Shown: one piece after another, positions 8,927 to 19,390 of the stretch
Layout: each line of letters starts with the position of its first letter
How positions within the stretch are numbered: the first letter of the stretch is position 1
Assembly: GCA_015680685.1 (NCBI GenBank)
Contig: MNCI01004198.1
Location: 77,670-113,133, forward strand
Source: Gnetum montanum
Lineage: Eukaryota; Streptophyta; Gnetopsida; Gnetales; Gnetaceae
DNA: 35,464 bases
Direction: 5' to 3'
Program-made: the position numbers and the translations under genes
The notes under the pieces: generated by a model
Databases searched by the model: none
What the model was told of the DNA's origin: nothing
The model's input: the letters and a program-made list of their open reading frames with translations, nothing else

Positions 8927-10264
8927 ATGCCAAAGGTGACAATAGATAACGTTAGACATGTTCCTGAAGTTACAAAGAAGTTGATTTCAATTCCACAGCT
9001 AGATGATTTAGGTTTGAATTTTAGTAGTGGAAGTGGACATTGGAGGATTTCCAAGGGAATCATGACCATTCTAAAAGGAAAGAAGGAGGGCAACTTATAT
9101 ACATTGATGGCAGATTCATGCAACTCTATTGCAACAGTTTCTAATACAGAAAATTCTGAAGTGTGGCATAGACGTCTTGGACACATTGGCTGGTCAAGGT
9201 TAAAGATACTTCAAAATCAGACTCTCATTCTTGTATTTTCTTATGCTCAAACTGATTGCAAAGACTATTTAGTTGGAAAATCCAAGAGAGTAAACTTTTG
9301 TAGGGATTTGGACAGCAAAAAGAAAAATAAGTTAGAATTGGTTTATTCTGATGATTGTGGTCCTATGACTCCCATTTCTCTTGGTGGATCCATTTATTTT
9401 GTGACTTTCATAGATGATTGTACAAGGAAGGTTTGGGTTTATATGTTGAAATCAAAAGATGAAGTGTTTTCAGTTTTCAAAACATTTGTTGCAAGAGTAG
9501 AAAATGAAACAGGTCTGAAAATAAAATGTTTGCAAACTGATAATGGTGGGGAGTACACTTCTAAAGTATTTGCTGATTTTTGCAACATCAAAGGAATTAG
9601 GCACATTCGTACCCCTCCTAGTACACCACAGGAAAATGGAGTTGCTGAAAGATGCAACAGAACATTGCTGGATTGTGCTAGAACAATGGTTTTAGGTGCA
9701 GGCCTACCTAAGACATTTTGGGGAGAGGCAGTTATGACTGCTGCATATTTGGTGAACAGGTCTCCACATTCTTCAATTGATAATGCTGTTCCAGAAGTTG
9801 TTTGGAAAGGTAAAAACGTTTCATACAGTCATTTAAGAGTTTTTGGATGTGAGGCATTTATGCATATTCCAAAGGAAAACAGAACTAAGTTGGAGGACAG
9901 GGCTAAAAGTTGCATATTTGTTGGATATGGAGAAGATGAGTTAGGATTCAGACTTTGGGATCCTGAATTGAAACGTGTAGTGAGATCAAGGGACGTTAAA
10001 TTCAGAGAAAATGTGATGTTTAGTGAGCTGCAAAAGAAAGACAAGGACAGAAATGGCTCAGAAAGCATAAGGACTCCTTTTAGCGTGACTACAGAAATTG
10101 AAAATGATGAAATTCATGGATTTTCCAGATCTGGAAACTTTGGACAACATGCTGAAAGTACATGGCAGCAAGCTAAGAACTTAAGACAGCAAGGTGAAAA
10201 TGCAGGACAGCAAGAAAATGAGGTAGAAGATGATGAACAACAAGCTACAGATGTGTCTCATTGA
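8927..10264 (+). CDS. Copia integrase region (longest open frame of the element)
   Basis: 445 codons without a stop. The similarity actually begins upstream at about 8858, so the ATG at 8927 is not a true start. Residues 80-86 are WHRRLGH, the GAG-pre-integrase zinc-finger histidines. The matching cysteine pair is damaged (residues 111-114, CKDY, where CxxC is expected; Cys to Tyr is one G-to-A change). The DDE core is complete: Asp142 (SDDCGP), Asp205 (TDNGGEY) and Glu241 (GVAER), with exactly 35 residues between the last two. Residues 300-370 carry the C-terminal LRVFGCEAF and FVGYGEDELGFRLW motifs. The tail is a Gln-rich linker ending in a TGA at 10262. No protein is expected because upstream parts are broken. 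Confidence 0.93.
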   Translation: MPKVTIDNVRHVPEVTKKLISIPQLDDLGLNFSSGSGHWRISKGIMTILKGKKEGNLYTLMADSCNSIATVSNTENSEVWHRRLGHIGWSRLKILQNQTLILVFSYAQTDCKDYLVGKSKRVNFCRDLDSKKKNKLELVYSDDCGPMTPISLGGSIYFVTFIDDCTRKVWVYMLKSKDEVFSVFKTFVARVENETGLKIKCLQTDNGGEYTSKVFADFCNIKGIRHIRTPPSTPQENGVAERCNRTLLDCARTMVLGAGLPKTFWGEAVMTAAYLVNRSPHSSIDNAVPEVVWKGKNVSYSHLRVFGCEAFMHIPKENRTKLEDRAKSCIFVGYGEDELGFRLWDPELKRVVRSRDVKFRENVMFSELQKKDKDRNGSESIRTPFSVTTEIENDEIHGFSRSGNFGQHAESTWQQAKNLRQQGENAGQQENEVEDDEQQATDVSH

Positions 10265-11257
10265 GTTAGAAGGTCAACCAGAACTACCAAACCTCCTGAC
10301 AAGTACTCTCCCTCATTGAATTATGTACTTTACAGCGATAGTGGCGAACCAGAAACAATGAAGGAAGCCATGACATGTGTTGATGCCACAAAGTGGAAGG
10401 CAACTATGAATGATGAATGGGAATCACTCCAACAGAACAAAACCTGGAAGCTAGTTCAGTTGCCAAAAGGGAGAAAACCCTTGGAGTGCAAGTGGCTATA
10501 CAGAATTAAATCAGAGGCAAATGGGGAAAAACATTTCAAGGCTAGGTTGGTGGTAAAAGGCCATGCACAAAAACTAGGTATTGACTTTCAAGAAATTTTT
10601 TCTCTAGTTGTAAAACACTCTTCTATACGTTTAGTGCTATCATTGGTTACGTTTAGTGCTATCATTGGTGGCCTGCATGGACTTAGAGTTGGAACAACTT
10701 GATATAAAAACAGCATTCCTCCATGGAAATTTGGAGGAGGAAATTTACATGAAACAGCCAAAAGGGTATGAAGAACAGCAAGGTTCAGGTCTGGTTTGTA
10801 AACTGAAAAAGAGTTTATATGGTTTGAAACAAGCCCCTAGGCAGTGGTATAAAAGGTTTGATACTTTCATGAAAAAGCTATCTTATTAGAAAAACAACCT
10901 AGACCATTGTGTGTATTTTTTTAGAGATGTTTCAATTAAATTTATAGTGTTGTTGTTGTATGTTGATGATATGCTAATTGCTGGAAATTATATAGCAAAG
11001 ATAAAACGTTTAAAATTGGAAATGGGCAAAGAATTTGCTATGAAGGATTTGGGACAAGCAAAGAAAATTCTTGGTATGAATATTTACAAGGACAAGAAAA
11101 GGAAGAAGTTGTGGTTGAGTCAAGAAGATTACATTGGAAAGGTTCTAAAGCGTTTCAACATGGAGGATGCAAAACCTGTAAGTACACCTTTTTCAGCACA
11201 ATTTAATTTATCAAAGAATGATTGTTCAAAGTCAAAAGAGGATTTTGAAAAAGGTTA
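10265..11257 (+). pseudogene. Copia reverse transcriptase, broken
   Basis: Pieces in order: WKATMNDEWESLQQNKTW (about 10394), KWLYRIKSEANGEKHFKARL, then a 22-bp tandem duplication at 10627-10670 that shifts the frame, then LDIKTAFLHGNLEEEIYMKQ, LYGLKQAPRQWYKRFD, a TAG at 10887, and LLLYVDDMLIAGN (about 10950-10990) with the catalytic YVDD intact. A further frameshift falls at about 11255. Apart from these breaks the RT domain is complete. Confidence 0.92.
10627..10670 (+). repeat. 22-bp tandem duplication in RT
   Basis: 10627-10648 and 10649-10670 are the same 22 bases (acgtttagtg...) except the last. Removing one copy restores the RT frame across the site, so it is a real, late mutation of the element. 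Confidence 0.9.
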
Positions 11258-11900
11258 AAAATATCCCATATACTTCTGTTGTTGGGTCATTGATGTATGC
11301 CATGGTTTGTACACGTCCTGATATTGCTTATGCCGTTGGAGTAGTTAGTAGATTTATGACCAAATATAGGTAGAATCACTGGTTAGTTGTCAAATGGATT
11401 TTAAAATATTTAAAGGGAACAAAAGCTCATTGCTTATGTTTTGGAGATGCTAATTTGCACATTGAAGGTTTTGTAGATGCAAACTTTGCTGCTGATCATG
11501 ATACAAGACGATCTTCTACAGGGTACCCATTTATTTTTGGTGGTGTAGCAGTGAGTTGGTTGTCACGTCTACAACTAAATCAGAGTATGTAGCCCTCACA
11601 GAAGCATGCAAGGAGATGTTATGGATGAAGAGATTTTTGCAGTCTCTTGGATTAAAACAACAAAGGTATGCTGTGTTTTGTGATAGTTTGAGTGCAATCC
11701 ATCTTGCAAAGAATTATGTCTTTCATGCCAGGACAAAACATATAGATGTTTGATTCCACTTCATAAGAGAAATCATAGAGGATGGCTTGGTGCATGTTCA
11801 AAAAATCCATACAAAGCTCAACGTTGTTGATGCTTTAACAAAACCAATGATAGCTGAAAAACACATTTTCTGTAGGAAGAAGCTTAGGATAACTGAAGCT
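11258..11900 (+). pseudogene. Copia RNase H, broken
   Basis: After the frameshift at about 11255 the frame reads NIPYTSVVGSLMYAMVCTRP, DIAYAVGVVSRFM, a TAG (probably Gln), WILKYLKGT and FVDANFAADHDTRRSSTGY. Near 11565 another frame takes over: VVTSTTKSEYVALTEACKEM, VFCDSLSAIHLAKN, then a TGA at 11752 (probably Arg) and LNVVDALTKPM. These are the RNase H core motifs with acidic residues D, E and D present. Confidence 0.9.
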
Positions 11901-11945
11901 TAATCAGAAGTGCACATCTCTTAAAGGTTGGTTGGATTTGTCTTC

Positions 11946-11954
11946 AAAGGGGAG
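11946..11954 (+). other. Polypurine tract of Copia element
   Basis: AAAGGGGAG lies two bases before the 3' LTR start TGTTAG at 11957, the standard position for second-strand priming. Confidence 0.85.
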
Positions 11955-11956
11955 TT

Positions 11957-12600
11957 TGTTAGAAAAATGAAGACAAATACATTAATTGTTGTATTTCCTT
12001 TTATGTTGCATTTGATGTGGGCATGTGTTTTATCCCACATGTATTAGGATTGGGGTTTGGTCCTCATGTTTCCTCATAAATAGGAGGGCTTGGTTTTTTA
12101 TCCCACATGTATTAGGCTTGGGGTTTGGTCCTCATGTTTCTTCATAAATAGAAGGCTTGGGGTAGCCTTTAGCACACGCTTTGAAGTGAAAGCATTGTAT
12201 CAAGGTTTTACCTTGGAGATGTGAGTCTTGATCTGAGATCTATTGGAATAACAGATTGGGTGTTTGGAAAAGTTACAAGGACAGCTTGTGTCCTGAAGAT
12301 TTGAGAAGAATAGAAGGCAGATCAACATTGTTGTGGAAGTAGGGTAAAAAGGGCCTGAACCACATAACACTATGTTCTTGTGCTATTTTTACTGTTTTCA
12401 TTCTGCTTTCATTTTGTTATCACAGCAAATGTTTGCTAGAGTTTAGAACGTTTTGAGAGTGATTTATAGTGTTTATTGACCTGCTACAGCGCAATATTTT
12501 GCCTCTAATGATTTATTCAGATCTGTAGGGTTCTAATAATTTCTCTAGAGCATTTGTAGTGTGTTTTCAGATCTAATTGTTTTCAGATCTGATTATAACA
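11957..12600 (+). repeat. 3' LTR of Copia element
   Basis: 644 bp, TGTTAG...ATAACA. It keeps the terminal TG and both full 68-bp internal units (TCCCACATGT at 12033 and again at 12101). A CATCT target duplication follows at 12601-12605. Confidence 0.95.
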
Positions 12601-12605
12601 CATCT
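12601..12605 (+). repeat. Target site duplication, right (CATCT)
   Basis: Matches 7107-7111 exactly. Confidence 0.9.
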
Positions 12606-12752
12606 TGCATATAAATGTAAAAAATTAAAAAGAAGTTAATCTCAGTAGCTAAAAACCAACCTCAATCCTGCAAACCCTACTAGGACACCCACGTCTACAC
12701 TATCTTATTCTCAAGAGCTTAGCATGCCCATTTGAACTTGGACTTCCACCTA

Positions 12753-12855
12753 GTAAGTGTTTGGCTTAGTGGTAAGTGTCTAGGCTTGGTAACCTCAAGT
12801 CACAGGTCCAATTCAACTAGGCAGCATTGGATTATAAATTTTTTTTTTTAAAAAA
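12753..12855 (+). mobile_element. tRNA-derived SINE-like unit
   Basis: A pol III box A-like TGGCTTAGTGG (12762-12772) and a box B-like GGTCCAATTCA (12805-12815) are 32 bases apart, a tRNA-like spacing. The same layout and flanking words (TTGGTAACC, TCACAGGT, ACTAGGCAGC) recur at 19391-19480. It ends near a run of T and then A (12840-12861). The remainder of 12606-13413 shows no exon or other gene. Confidence 0.6.
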
Positions 12856-13413
12856 AAAAAACTCCATAAAAAGAATTTTGAAACTGGTCCTATAGATCCA
12901 AGGGTTCTCCAGGGATGTAAGTAAAAATTTCAGTGAAGTGTCATTAAAGCCACATGGATTGAAGAACAAAATAGGTGCCAGTGTATCCTATACCTCCTGG
13001 CAGTGAATATATCTGTTGAAACATGCCATACTAAGCAATCAGTATGGTGTCTTTTGAAATCAATGATGCTATTGTGTGATCACTTCAGGCACCCTTTCAT
13101 TATGTATTTACCAACAGAGCCCATCCCTCAATCAGAGGACAAAGCCTGGGTATAAGTCATTTTCACTCAGACAAAAGTAAACTGAATATACTCTACATTA
13201 TCTCACTTACATATCAATCAATAATGAATCTAGCTAAAAAGATAACACTCATTTTTGTTGCTCTCAGTAGCATTCCATCAGAAAATATCTTTAGATTATA
13301 TTTATTCATATATAAAACAAAATTTATTGTTGACAATTTCATTACACACAAATGAATATGAACAATAATTTGTCTAAGATACCCAAAAAAACAGAGAGAT
13401 AAAAACTATGTAC

Positions 13414-16206
13414 CTTGGTGCAGGAAGGTGAGGCAGTGCAGACCATTCTTTTGTTTTTGTATCTAACACAAAGTTATAGGCTGTTGGTGATCTACATTGC
13501 GGTCCATACTGCCCAGTTACTATATATATATATTGCCCGTCTGTGACCATTCCTAAATGAGAATGTGCCATTTCTGTTGGCATGTCAAATCTATCTTCCC
13601 ACTTATTTTCTGGTAGATTGTAGACATCCACATGTGAATGGACCTACACAAGCACATACAACTCCTCAATAATAAGTTTATTATTCATCTGACATTCCAG
13701 AACTTCGCTGCCTTGATCAGATAGAAAACATGAGAGTATGATCCTCAAAACAGCGTACTGAACAAAGACAATAATTTGTCTGGCAATACAAATTTCAATT
13801 GTCTAACCATAAATACTTCCACTTCTGATACAAACAAAATAAATTTGAACTCTTCCTCACTGATGGAAAATTAATTATCATTTATAAAGTTAAAAATCAT
13901 CTATACAACTCTGAAAATTATTTATAAACAACATGTTTCCTTGTATTTAAAAAGAAAAATACATGGACTGAACAATATTCATAGTATACAACAGGTGCAA
14001 ACATTGCAGCCAGAGTTTAAAAAGTTGATAAATTAGTTGCATCAGAAACAAAAAGAAAGCAAAAAACAAAAGTTGACAACTTGAGTGAGTTGGTAAATTA
14101 AAAAAAATAGCATGAGACTGATAAACAGGTAGAAGGCATGAACTTTGTATTGAAAAATAGAAGAAAAAAAGGCTGGGCTAACCCAATTAAGGTCGGCCTG
14201 TATTTTAAGGCAGCAACTGATTGCAGTTGCTGTAATTTGTGTTGGAGATCTTCATAAGACAATATGGCAGCAACAGATGTGCAAGAGGAGGACATAATGA
14301 TAACCAACATGCTTTCAATTTAGCAAGAAACAACAGCCCACCAACTTATTTTTAGCCTTCAAATACAATGAGATCAACGTAAGCAAATGTTGAAGGCAGG
14401 TTTGCAAACAACAACGAGAGAAACTCTGTAATCTCAACTGTCGGCATTCTTTGGGACAGTCTGCAAAAAAGGAATCGTTTGCTCTGCCTGTGTTCTGCCT
14501 TTTGGTTTTAACCCTCTTACTGGTTTCCCGGTCTGCATTCTTTTGATTGTGGAGGCTGTTGGTAGCATAACACTCATGTCATAAAATGTCCAATATTCTA
14601 TTCGGTGATGCCCTTGAATATGCTTGCCGTGCCATCATCTTATTGTAAACTTTAGTCTTCAATTTAATATACCTTTTTAAAAAGTTATATCTTAAAGAAA
14701 TCGAAAAGTTTTGCCATCGAAGAAAAAGGTATGCAGATGTGCAATTTTGCTTGCCACATACCATAATGAAAGAGGATAGATCCTTTTGAATAAACAGCTC
14801 ACATGAATGATAACTTAGCATTTTGTAATACTAAAATCCATTTCAATGACTTTTAAAAAATAAGAATTACTGAAAGACAGTTCATTCCCCACTAGATATA
14901 AGAAAAAAAGATATATGCCATTGCATGTTACTGACTGTCGAAAATGCTAGAAAATGATCTCTTAAAAAAGAAAGTCAAGAGATAAAAAGGAAAGAAAATT
15001 CTTCAATAATGAGTGCTGCTGTTAAAAGTTTTTTTTTTTTTTGATGTTTCAATTTTCAAAACCATGCATGAAATTCTTAATTTCTTATAAGAGAAAATTA
15101 TAGAAATACAATATTCTCTTTTACGTAGCCCGATGCTGCTAAATTCCGAAAGTGTTGGAACAGATGGGGTATGTGCCTACAGTTTCGCAAACCTAACATG
15201 CAAACGGTATAAAAACATAGCACAACCGAGAATTCAATACCTGTACCAAAATAAACAAAGTAATGACGCAAATCAACTGAACTGCCAGCTTACAGCACTC
15301 ACTAAAATGGAGGGTAGAATTCTATCAATCAAACAATTTACCGAACGCTTGAATTGAAACCATTTACTCCCACCAATCAATGTATCATCAATGCCAGACA
15401 TAAGAGACACCATATCCCCAAGTTAAAGAACTAAACTTTCGTAACACTATCTTCGCGTACTTTTATTTCTCCAAATTGGAACTTACAAGCCTGCCTCCTG
15501 ATTTTAGCAGTCTTTCAAATAATCACACAAGAAACAAACATCAATGCAACTAATCACTTATATAAGTCATAATCTATGTTTCTGCAAGACCATTAATTGT
15601 CGGTAAAAATTGACTTACATGATCAAGATCTTTATATCCTGCAAATACATAAAAGAGCTTTCCAATCTGAATTGCAGCTCCATCAAGACGAGGCACAGGA
15701 GCCGGAGCCATCTCTTCCCAGTCAAGCTGGACCAGCGACTTTTCATGCTCTACAATGAATATATAATTCGAAACATTGCCTGGTTGAGAACCATTACTAG
15801 ATTTTTCGACTTTACCAGAGTCCAACAGCTCAGATTTCTGGAACTTTACTCCTTCCCTATTCACATTCTCCCCCTGACCCACAAAAATGACACAACCTTA
15901 GCAGATCCGCCATAAGTTAGAATGCCATACAACCGAACTTCAAGAAACGACAGCTACGACAGTAAAAAAACAAAAACCTGCAACAGAATCAAAAATAATC
16001 CAGGCAAACGGATGAGTTATTAATACCAGAAGTGATGGAATAACCGTCTGGGATGATGTTTGAGAAGAGAAAACGGAAAATGCAGATCGATAAGAGGATG
16101 CCCATAAAACATTGGTGAGGAAAATGGCTGCAAGCAGCCCTGCGCAAGTGCCCACCACAATGTATCTCAGAACCGGATATTTGGCTGCGGCTGTGGATTT
16201 TGCCAT
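13414..16206 (-). CDS. Kelch-repeat membrane protein, At3g27220-like, first three exons
   Basis: Exon 1 is 16206-16027 (60 codons from ATG at 16206), exon 2 is 15873-15619 (85 codons), exon 3 is 13643-13414 (76 codons plus 2 bases). Introns of 153 and 1,975 bp have GT/AG ends (GTATTA, GTAAGT, then GTACAT after exon 3); the first two are phase 0. Residues about 12-33 are hydrophobic (LRYIVVGTCAGLLAAIFLTN), giving a signal-anchor start. Then come a spacer and kelch blades, with WEEMAPAPVPRLDGAA, DVYNLPENKWEDRFDMP and YIYIVTGQYGPQC. Order and wording match the plant galactose-oxidase/kelch protein At3g27220, whose function is not known to me. That protein is about 420 residues; only about 221 are coded here. 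The next exon (expected near 'RYAPATQ') is not seen in 1-13413. The exons have no stops, so the gene may be live with a very long third intron, or truncated. Confidence 0.87.
13644..15618 (-). other. Intron 2 of the kelch gene
   Basis: AT-rich, 1,975 bp, donor GTAAGT and acceptor TGTGTAG. It holds a 14-base T run (about 15028-15041). I see no transposon motif, tRNA or conserved exon in it; the short open frames look random. Confidence 0.7.
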
Positions 16207-16900
16207 CACTCTTTTCTATTATTCAACTCATCGAATGTGATCCCAAACCATGAACAATCCTGAAATTTGAAATCGATTAAGGAGTTTAAAAGCCAACAGA
16301 AACAGAATCCGGTAAGTACACGCGTTCTGTAATTGGAACACGCCCTGATCAACATCACCCAACGGAAGCCATGTAAAAATTGGCGGCAGTCTCTGGTGGA
16401 TTCAGACTGTTAAGAGTAGCCAAAATATACACCAACGAGAGCTCGAATTTGGGGGAGCGATTCAAACTTCTGCGCTCACGGTTTGACAGTGAATATGATG
16501 TTCACATACGTTGATCATCGTAACACAAAAACTATGGATGGATCGTTCTGGTTCAGGTTTCCCAAGGTGAACCACAAACGGTAAAAACTAGCAAACCCAA
16601 ATACGAAATACCTTAACAGAGCCCAAAGGTTATACTGTAACCCAACCCGGTAAATACAAAAGGAACACAAACGCAAATCGCACTTCTCGGTACTAATGTT
16701 AAGAAAGCCAAACCCAACCGTTAATATTGCATTTCTCAAAAAAACTTAATATTGTCTCCCACATGAACATGAAAGAGTTCATGGTTTCTATATTACGCCT
16801 TATACATTACACTTGGAAAGAGCTAGTGGAAGATCAGATCGTTCAGCTTCTTTGTTTGATATCTTTACTTTCTTATAGCATCATCTTGGCCTTGTCGTAA
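16207..16900 (-). promoter_or_regulatory. Upstream region of the kelch gene
   Basis: The sequence just 5' of the start codon (16207-16500) is less AT-rich than its surroundings and contains several CG dinucleotides, as expected of a 5' untranslated region and core promoter. No clear TATA box at a convincing distance was found, so the transcription start is not placed. The 74-codon minus frame at 16739-16515 has no recognisable feature. Confidence 0.35.
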
Positions 16901-16917
16901 GTAAGCCACCAACAAAA

Positions 16918-17035
16918 TAGGGTTAATTAAAGTTTAAATATAAATATTTTCAAACAACTACAACAATTTGCTTATTTTTGCAAATCTACAAAATAGAGTC
17001 TATTAAAATTTAAATATAAATATTTTGAAATAGTT
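16918..17035 (+). repeat. Imperfect direct repeat, about 62-bp period
   Basis: CAAAATAGGGTTAATTAAAG followed by TTTAAATATAAATATTTT recurs as CAAAATAGAGTCTATTAAAA plus TTTAAATATAAATATTTT about 70 bp later. The following stretch (17036-17713) holds no gene; two loosely similar segments near 17490-17560 and 17605-17690 suggest further old duplication. Confidence 0.55.
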
Positions 17036-17713
17036 GCATCCACTTATTAATTACAAGGTCATTCCTAAAGGAGGATATAGTTATTTCTAAACAAGTTTAT
17101 TAATGGGATCTATAGAGAAGCATGTCTTGTTGGTAGGTCGAAGGAGGGTGGAGATCCTTATAAGTTCTATACTATCTTAACCATCACCAAGAAAACTACA
17201 TTGCCTTGATTGCTTGTGAACTACATCACAAGGATATGAAGGCTCATCACCACCTTTTACTATAGAGCATTATATTGCTTTGTGATGTCATGTGTGTGTC
17301 TTGGGTTTTTATGTATATGCATTGCCTAAGGCATTCTTACTATGCTTCTAACTACTCTCTAATAGGTGCCATGACTTTATTGTGCTTGTAGGTGCTATGA
17401 TCATTAAGACATAGTCTACCTTGACTTCACCCTTCATGCTTAGTTGACTTTGGACTCTCAGGTGGTGGTGTACAGTGCTTTTCAAGGGTGGCATTAGCAT
17501 CCTACCTCATCTACTTTCATCATGCTCCATATGCCATCTACATTATGTTGAAAAGAAGCAAGTGAAAATTCTAAGTACATACTTAACATAATTATTAAAT
17601 TATTATAAAAGCAAGGATCAAAATCCCACCCCATTTACTTTTATTATGGTCTTAAGTGGCATCCAAACTATGCTAAGAAGCCAATTGGAGGTGTTTAAGT
17701 AGTTAGCTCATTG

Positions 17714-18489
17714 TCCAACAAGGATTTATAGGTAAGATATTGATTTGAGTTATGCTTGAGGTATTATTATATTCTATAATTTAGAAACTAAGTGTTTGAA
17801 ATTGTTTGAGTCTCAAGAGTTTTGCCAACGGATCTAATTTCTCCATAATTATCATTCCCCAATGGAGGATTTTAAATTCCCACCAAGTTCTTCTATCAAT
17901 GCTAAAATTTCTACTTCATCTACTAATGCTAAAATTTCTACTTCTTCTATTAATGCAAAAATATTTGTTCACTCTTATAATGTAGATTTGCTAATTAGTG
18001 AATATAAATTTGTAATGCCAATTGGTAAATATAAATTTGTAATGTCTTCGTTTAGGGATGTTGATGAAACTAAGATGCCTACTTTTATTCTTCTTGATGA
18101 TGTCCAACAAGGATTTGTAGGTAAGATATTAATTTGAGTTATGCTTAAGGAATTATTATATTCTATAATTTAGAAACTAAGTATTTAAAGTTTTGTGAAT
18201 TTCAAGGGTTTTGCTAGCTAATCTAATTTCTCCATAATTATCATTCTTCATGGAGAACTATAAATTTCCTCCAACTGCTTCTATTGATGCTAAAATTTCT
18301 ACTTCATCTATTTATGTTGAAATTTCTACTTCTTCTATTGATGCAGAAATTTTTGTTATTCTCATGATGTAGATTTTCTAGTTAGTGAACATAAATTTGT
18401 TATGCCTTTTGGTGAATATAAATTTGTAATGTCTTCTTCTACTAATGTTGATGAAACTAAGATGCCTGATTTTATTCTTTTTATGATGT
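17714..18489 (+). repeat. 389-bp tandem duplication
   Basis: Unit 1 runs 17714-18102 and unit 2 from 18103 to about 18489. Both start TCCAACAAGGATTT(A/G)TAGG. They are clearly related along their whole length but diverged by eye around 15%, so this is an old duplication and not an assembly effect. Each unit carries a related small reading frame. Confidence 0.85.
17862..18137 (+). CDS. Unknown small ORF with internal 9-residue repeats
   Basis: 91 codons from ATG 17862 (MEDFKFPPSSSINAKISTSS). A 27-bp unit coding NAKISTSST is repeated about three times near the N-terminus, and EYKFVMPIG / KYKFVMSS repeats later. The second tandem unit has the counterpart MENYKFPPTASIDAKISTSS from about 18253, intact for 36 codons, then a frameshift, then EHKFVMPFGEYKFVMSS and VDETKMP. 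No family is recognised. The ORF runs a few codons past the unit boundary, so its stop is accidental. It may be a piece of an unknown repeat rather than a gene. Confidence 0.3.
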   Translation: MEDFKFPPSSSINAKISTSSTNAKISTSSINAKIFVHSYNVDLLISEYKFVMPIGKYKFVMSSFRDVDETKMPTFILLDDVQQGFVGKILI

Positions 18490-19236
18490 GTATTAGTCAT
18501 TGGTTATTGATCCTCCATCAAGATATGTGTTCCTTTATATTTTGGGTACATGCCTTATAATTAAAGTTTTGTTTCATAGTTAAATGATGTGAGACGAAAA
18601 AACATTCTAGGGTCATTTATACATGAACATGTAATGTTGATCATTTGTAAACAAACACTAGATCTTAATACCTAATTTGAAGAGTATTCTAGAATTTCAT
18701 ATTTTGTTGAGCTACGTAATCTTTCACTGAATTTTCAAAAACTTGGACAACAAATTGTTAGTCTTTTGGTCCCATCAAGCATATAGAATTTATTTCTATA
18801 CTATTTAGTACTCATCTACATCTTTTTTGTTGAAATTAATCTTCTTAACTATAAAAAGGTATTGGTATTGCAAGTAGGCAAAAAGACTTACATTCAATAT
18901 GTTATATATTATTATCTTCCCAATTCTTGTAACTTTTGTCATCATAAAGTCAAAAAGAGTCTTATAATGTCTAGGCTCCCCCAAATAATTTCTTGTGTGA
19001 ATCCACCCAATGTATGAGCTTGGGTTGTGCTTAGCATGACGTCTTTGATTTGTTAGGATTTAGTAGTTTTATTAAGTTTAACATCCCCAAAAGTAGGGGG
19101 AAGGTGGGTAAGAGGTGTTGGAACAAATTTAGTAGATTTATTAAGCTTAATATCCTCAAAAGTATCTTTTGGGAGGGAGGATATTGGAGCCCTAAAATAA
19201 TTCTAATATAGTTTAATTAGAACTTTATAACTCAAC
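18490..19236. other. Unassigned sequence with a 69-bp repeat
   Basis: No gene recognised in 18490-19058. At 19059-19196 a 69-bp unit (TTTAGTAG..TTTATTAAG..) occurs twice. Each copy ends in a purine-rich run (about GTAGGGGGAAGGTGGG and GGGAGGGAGGATA) followed by TTGGA. This resembles a polypurine tract plus LTR start, but no partner LTR was found. Confidence 0.4.
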
Positions 19237-19312
19237 ATTGTCCACTAGAATCAAACCCATCACTTGGAGCTTTTCAAATCAAGGGTTTTACCACTAAGCT
19301 AACTTCTCATTG
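19237..19312 (-). mobile_element. tRNA-derived SINE-like unit, minus strand
   Basis: On the minus strand box A is TAGCTTAGTGG (19301-19291), matching the pol III consensus, and box B is GGGTTTGATTCTAG (19258-19245), 32 bases apart. It continues GTTGAGTTATAAA, the same words as in the plus-strand unit at 19391-19480. Confidence 0.6.
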
Positions 19313-19390
19313 TTAAAATTATCTATATATTCCTCACTATGAATAATTGGAAATCACTATGGTGTAAATCATAATTGAATTTTATAATAA

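Larger units (their letters stand above)
7112..12600 (+). mobile_element. Full-length Ty1/Copia LTR retrotransposon, coding region decayed
   Basis: LTRs at 7112-7754 and 11957-12600 frame a gag-protease-integrase-RT-RNase H order typical of Copia. The target duplication CATCT is intact at 7107-7111 and 12601-12605. A primer site (7757-7768) follows the left LTR and a polypurine tract (11946-11954) precedes the right one. By eye the LTRs differ at about 18 of some 620 aligned bases plus indels of 12, 9 and 2 bp, so the insertion is moderately young. At least six in-frame stops and four or more frameshifts prevent translation of a polyprotein. The domain style (UBN2-like gag, YVDDMLIAG) resembles the Tork/Tnt1 group, which is inference. 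If the kelch gene continues to the left, this element lies in its intron in the opposite orientation. Confidence 0.95.

Noticed and set aside
16515-16739. Possible additional gene upstream of the kelch start
   Set aside because: A 74-codon frame with no motif in probable promoter DNA; no splice or start context supports it.
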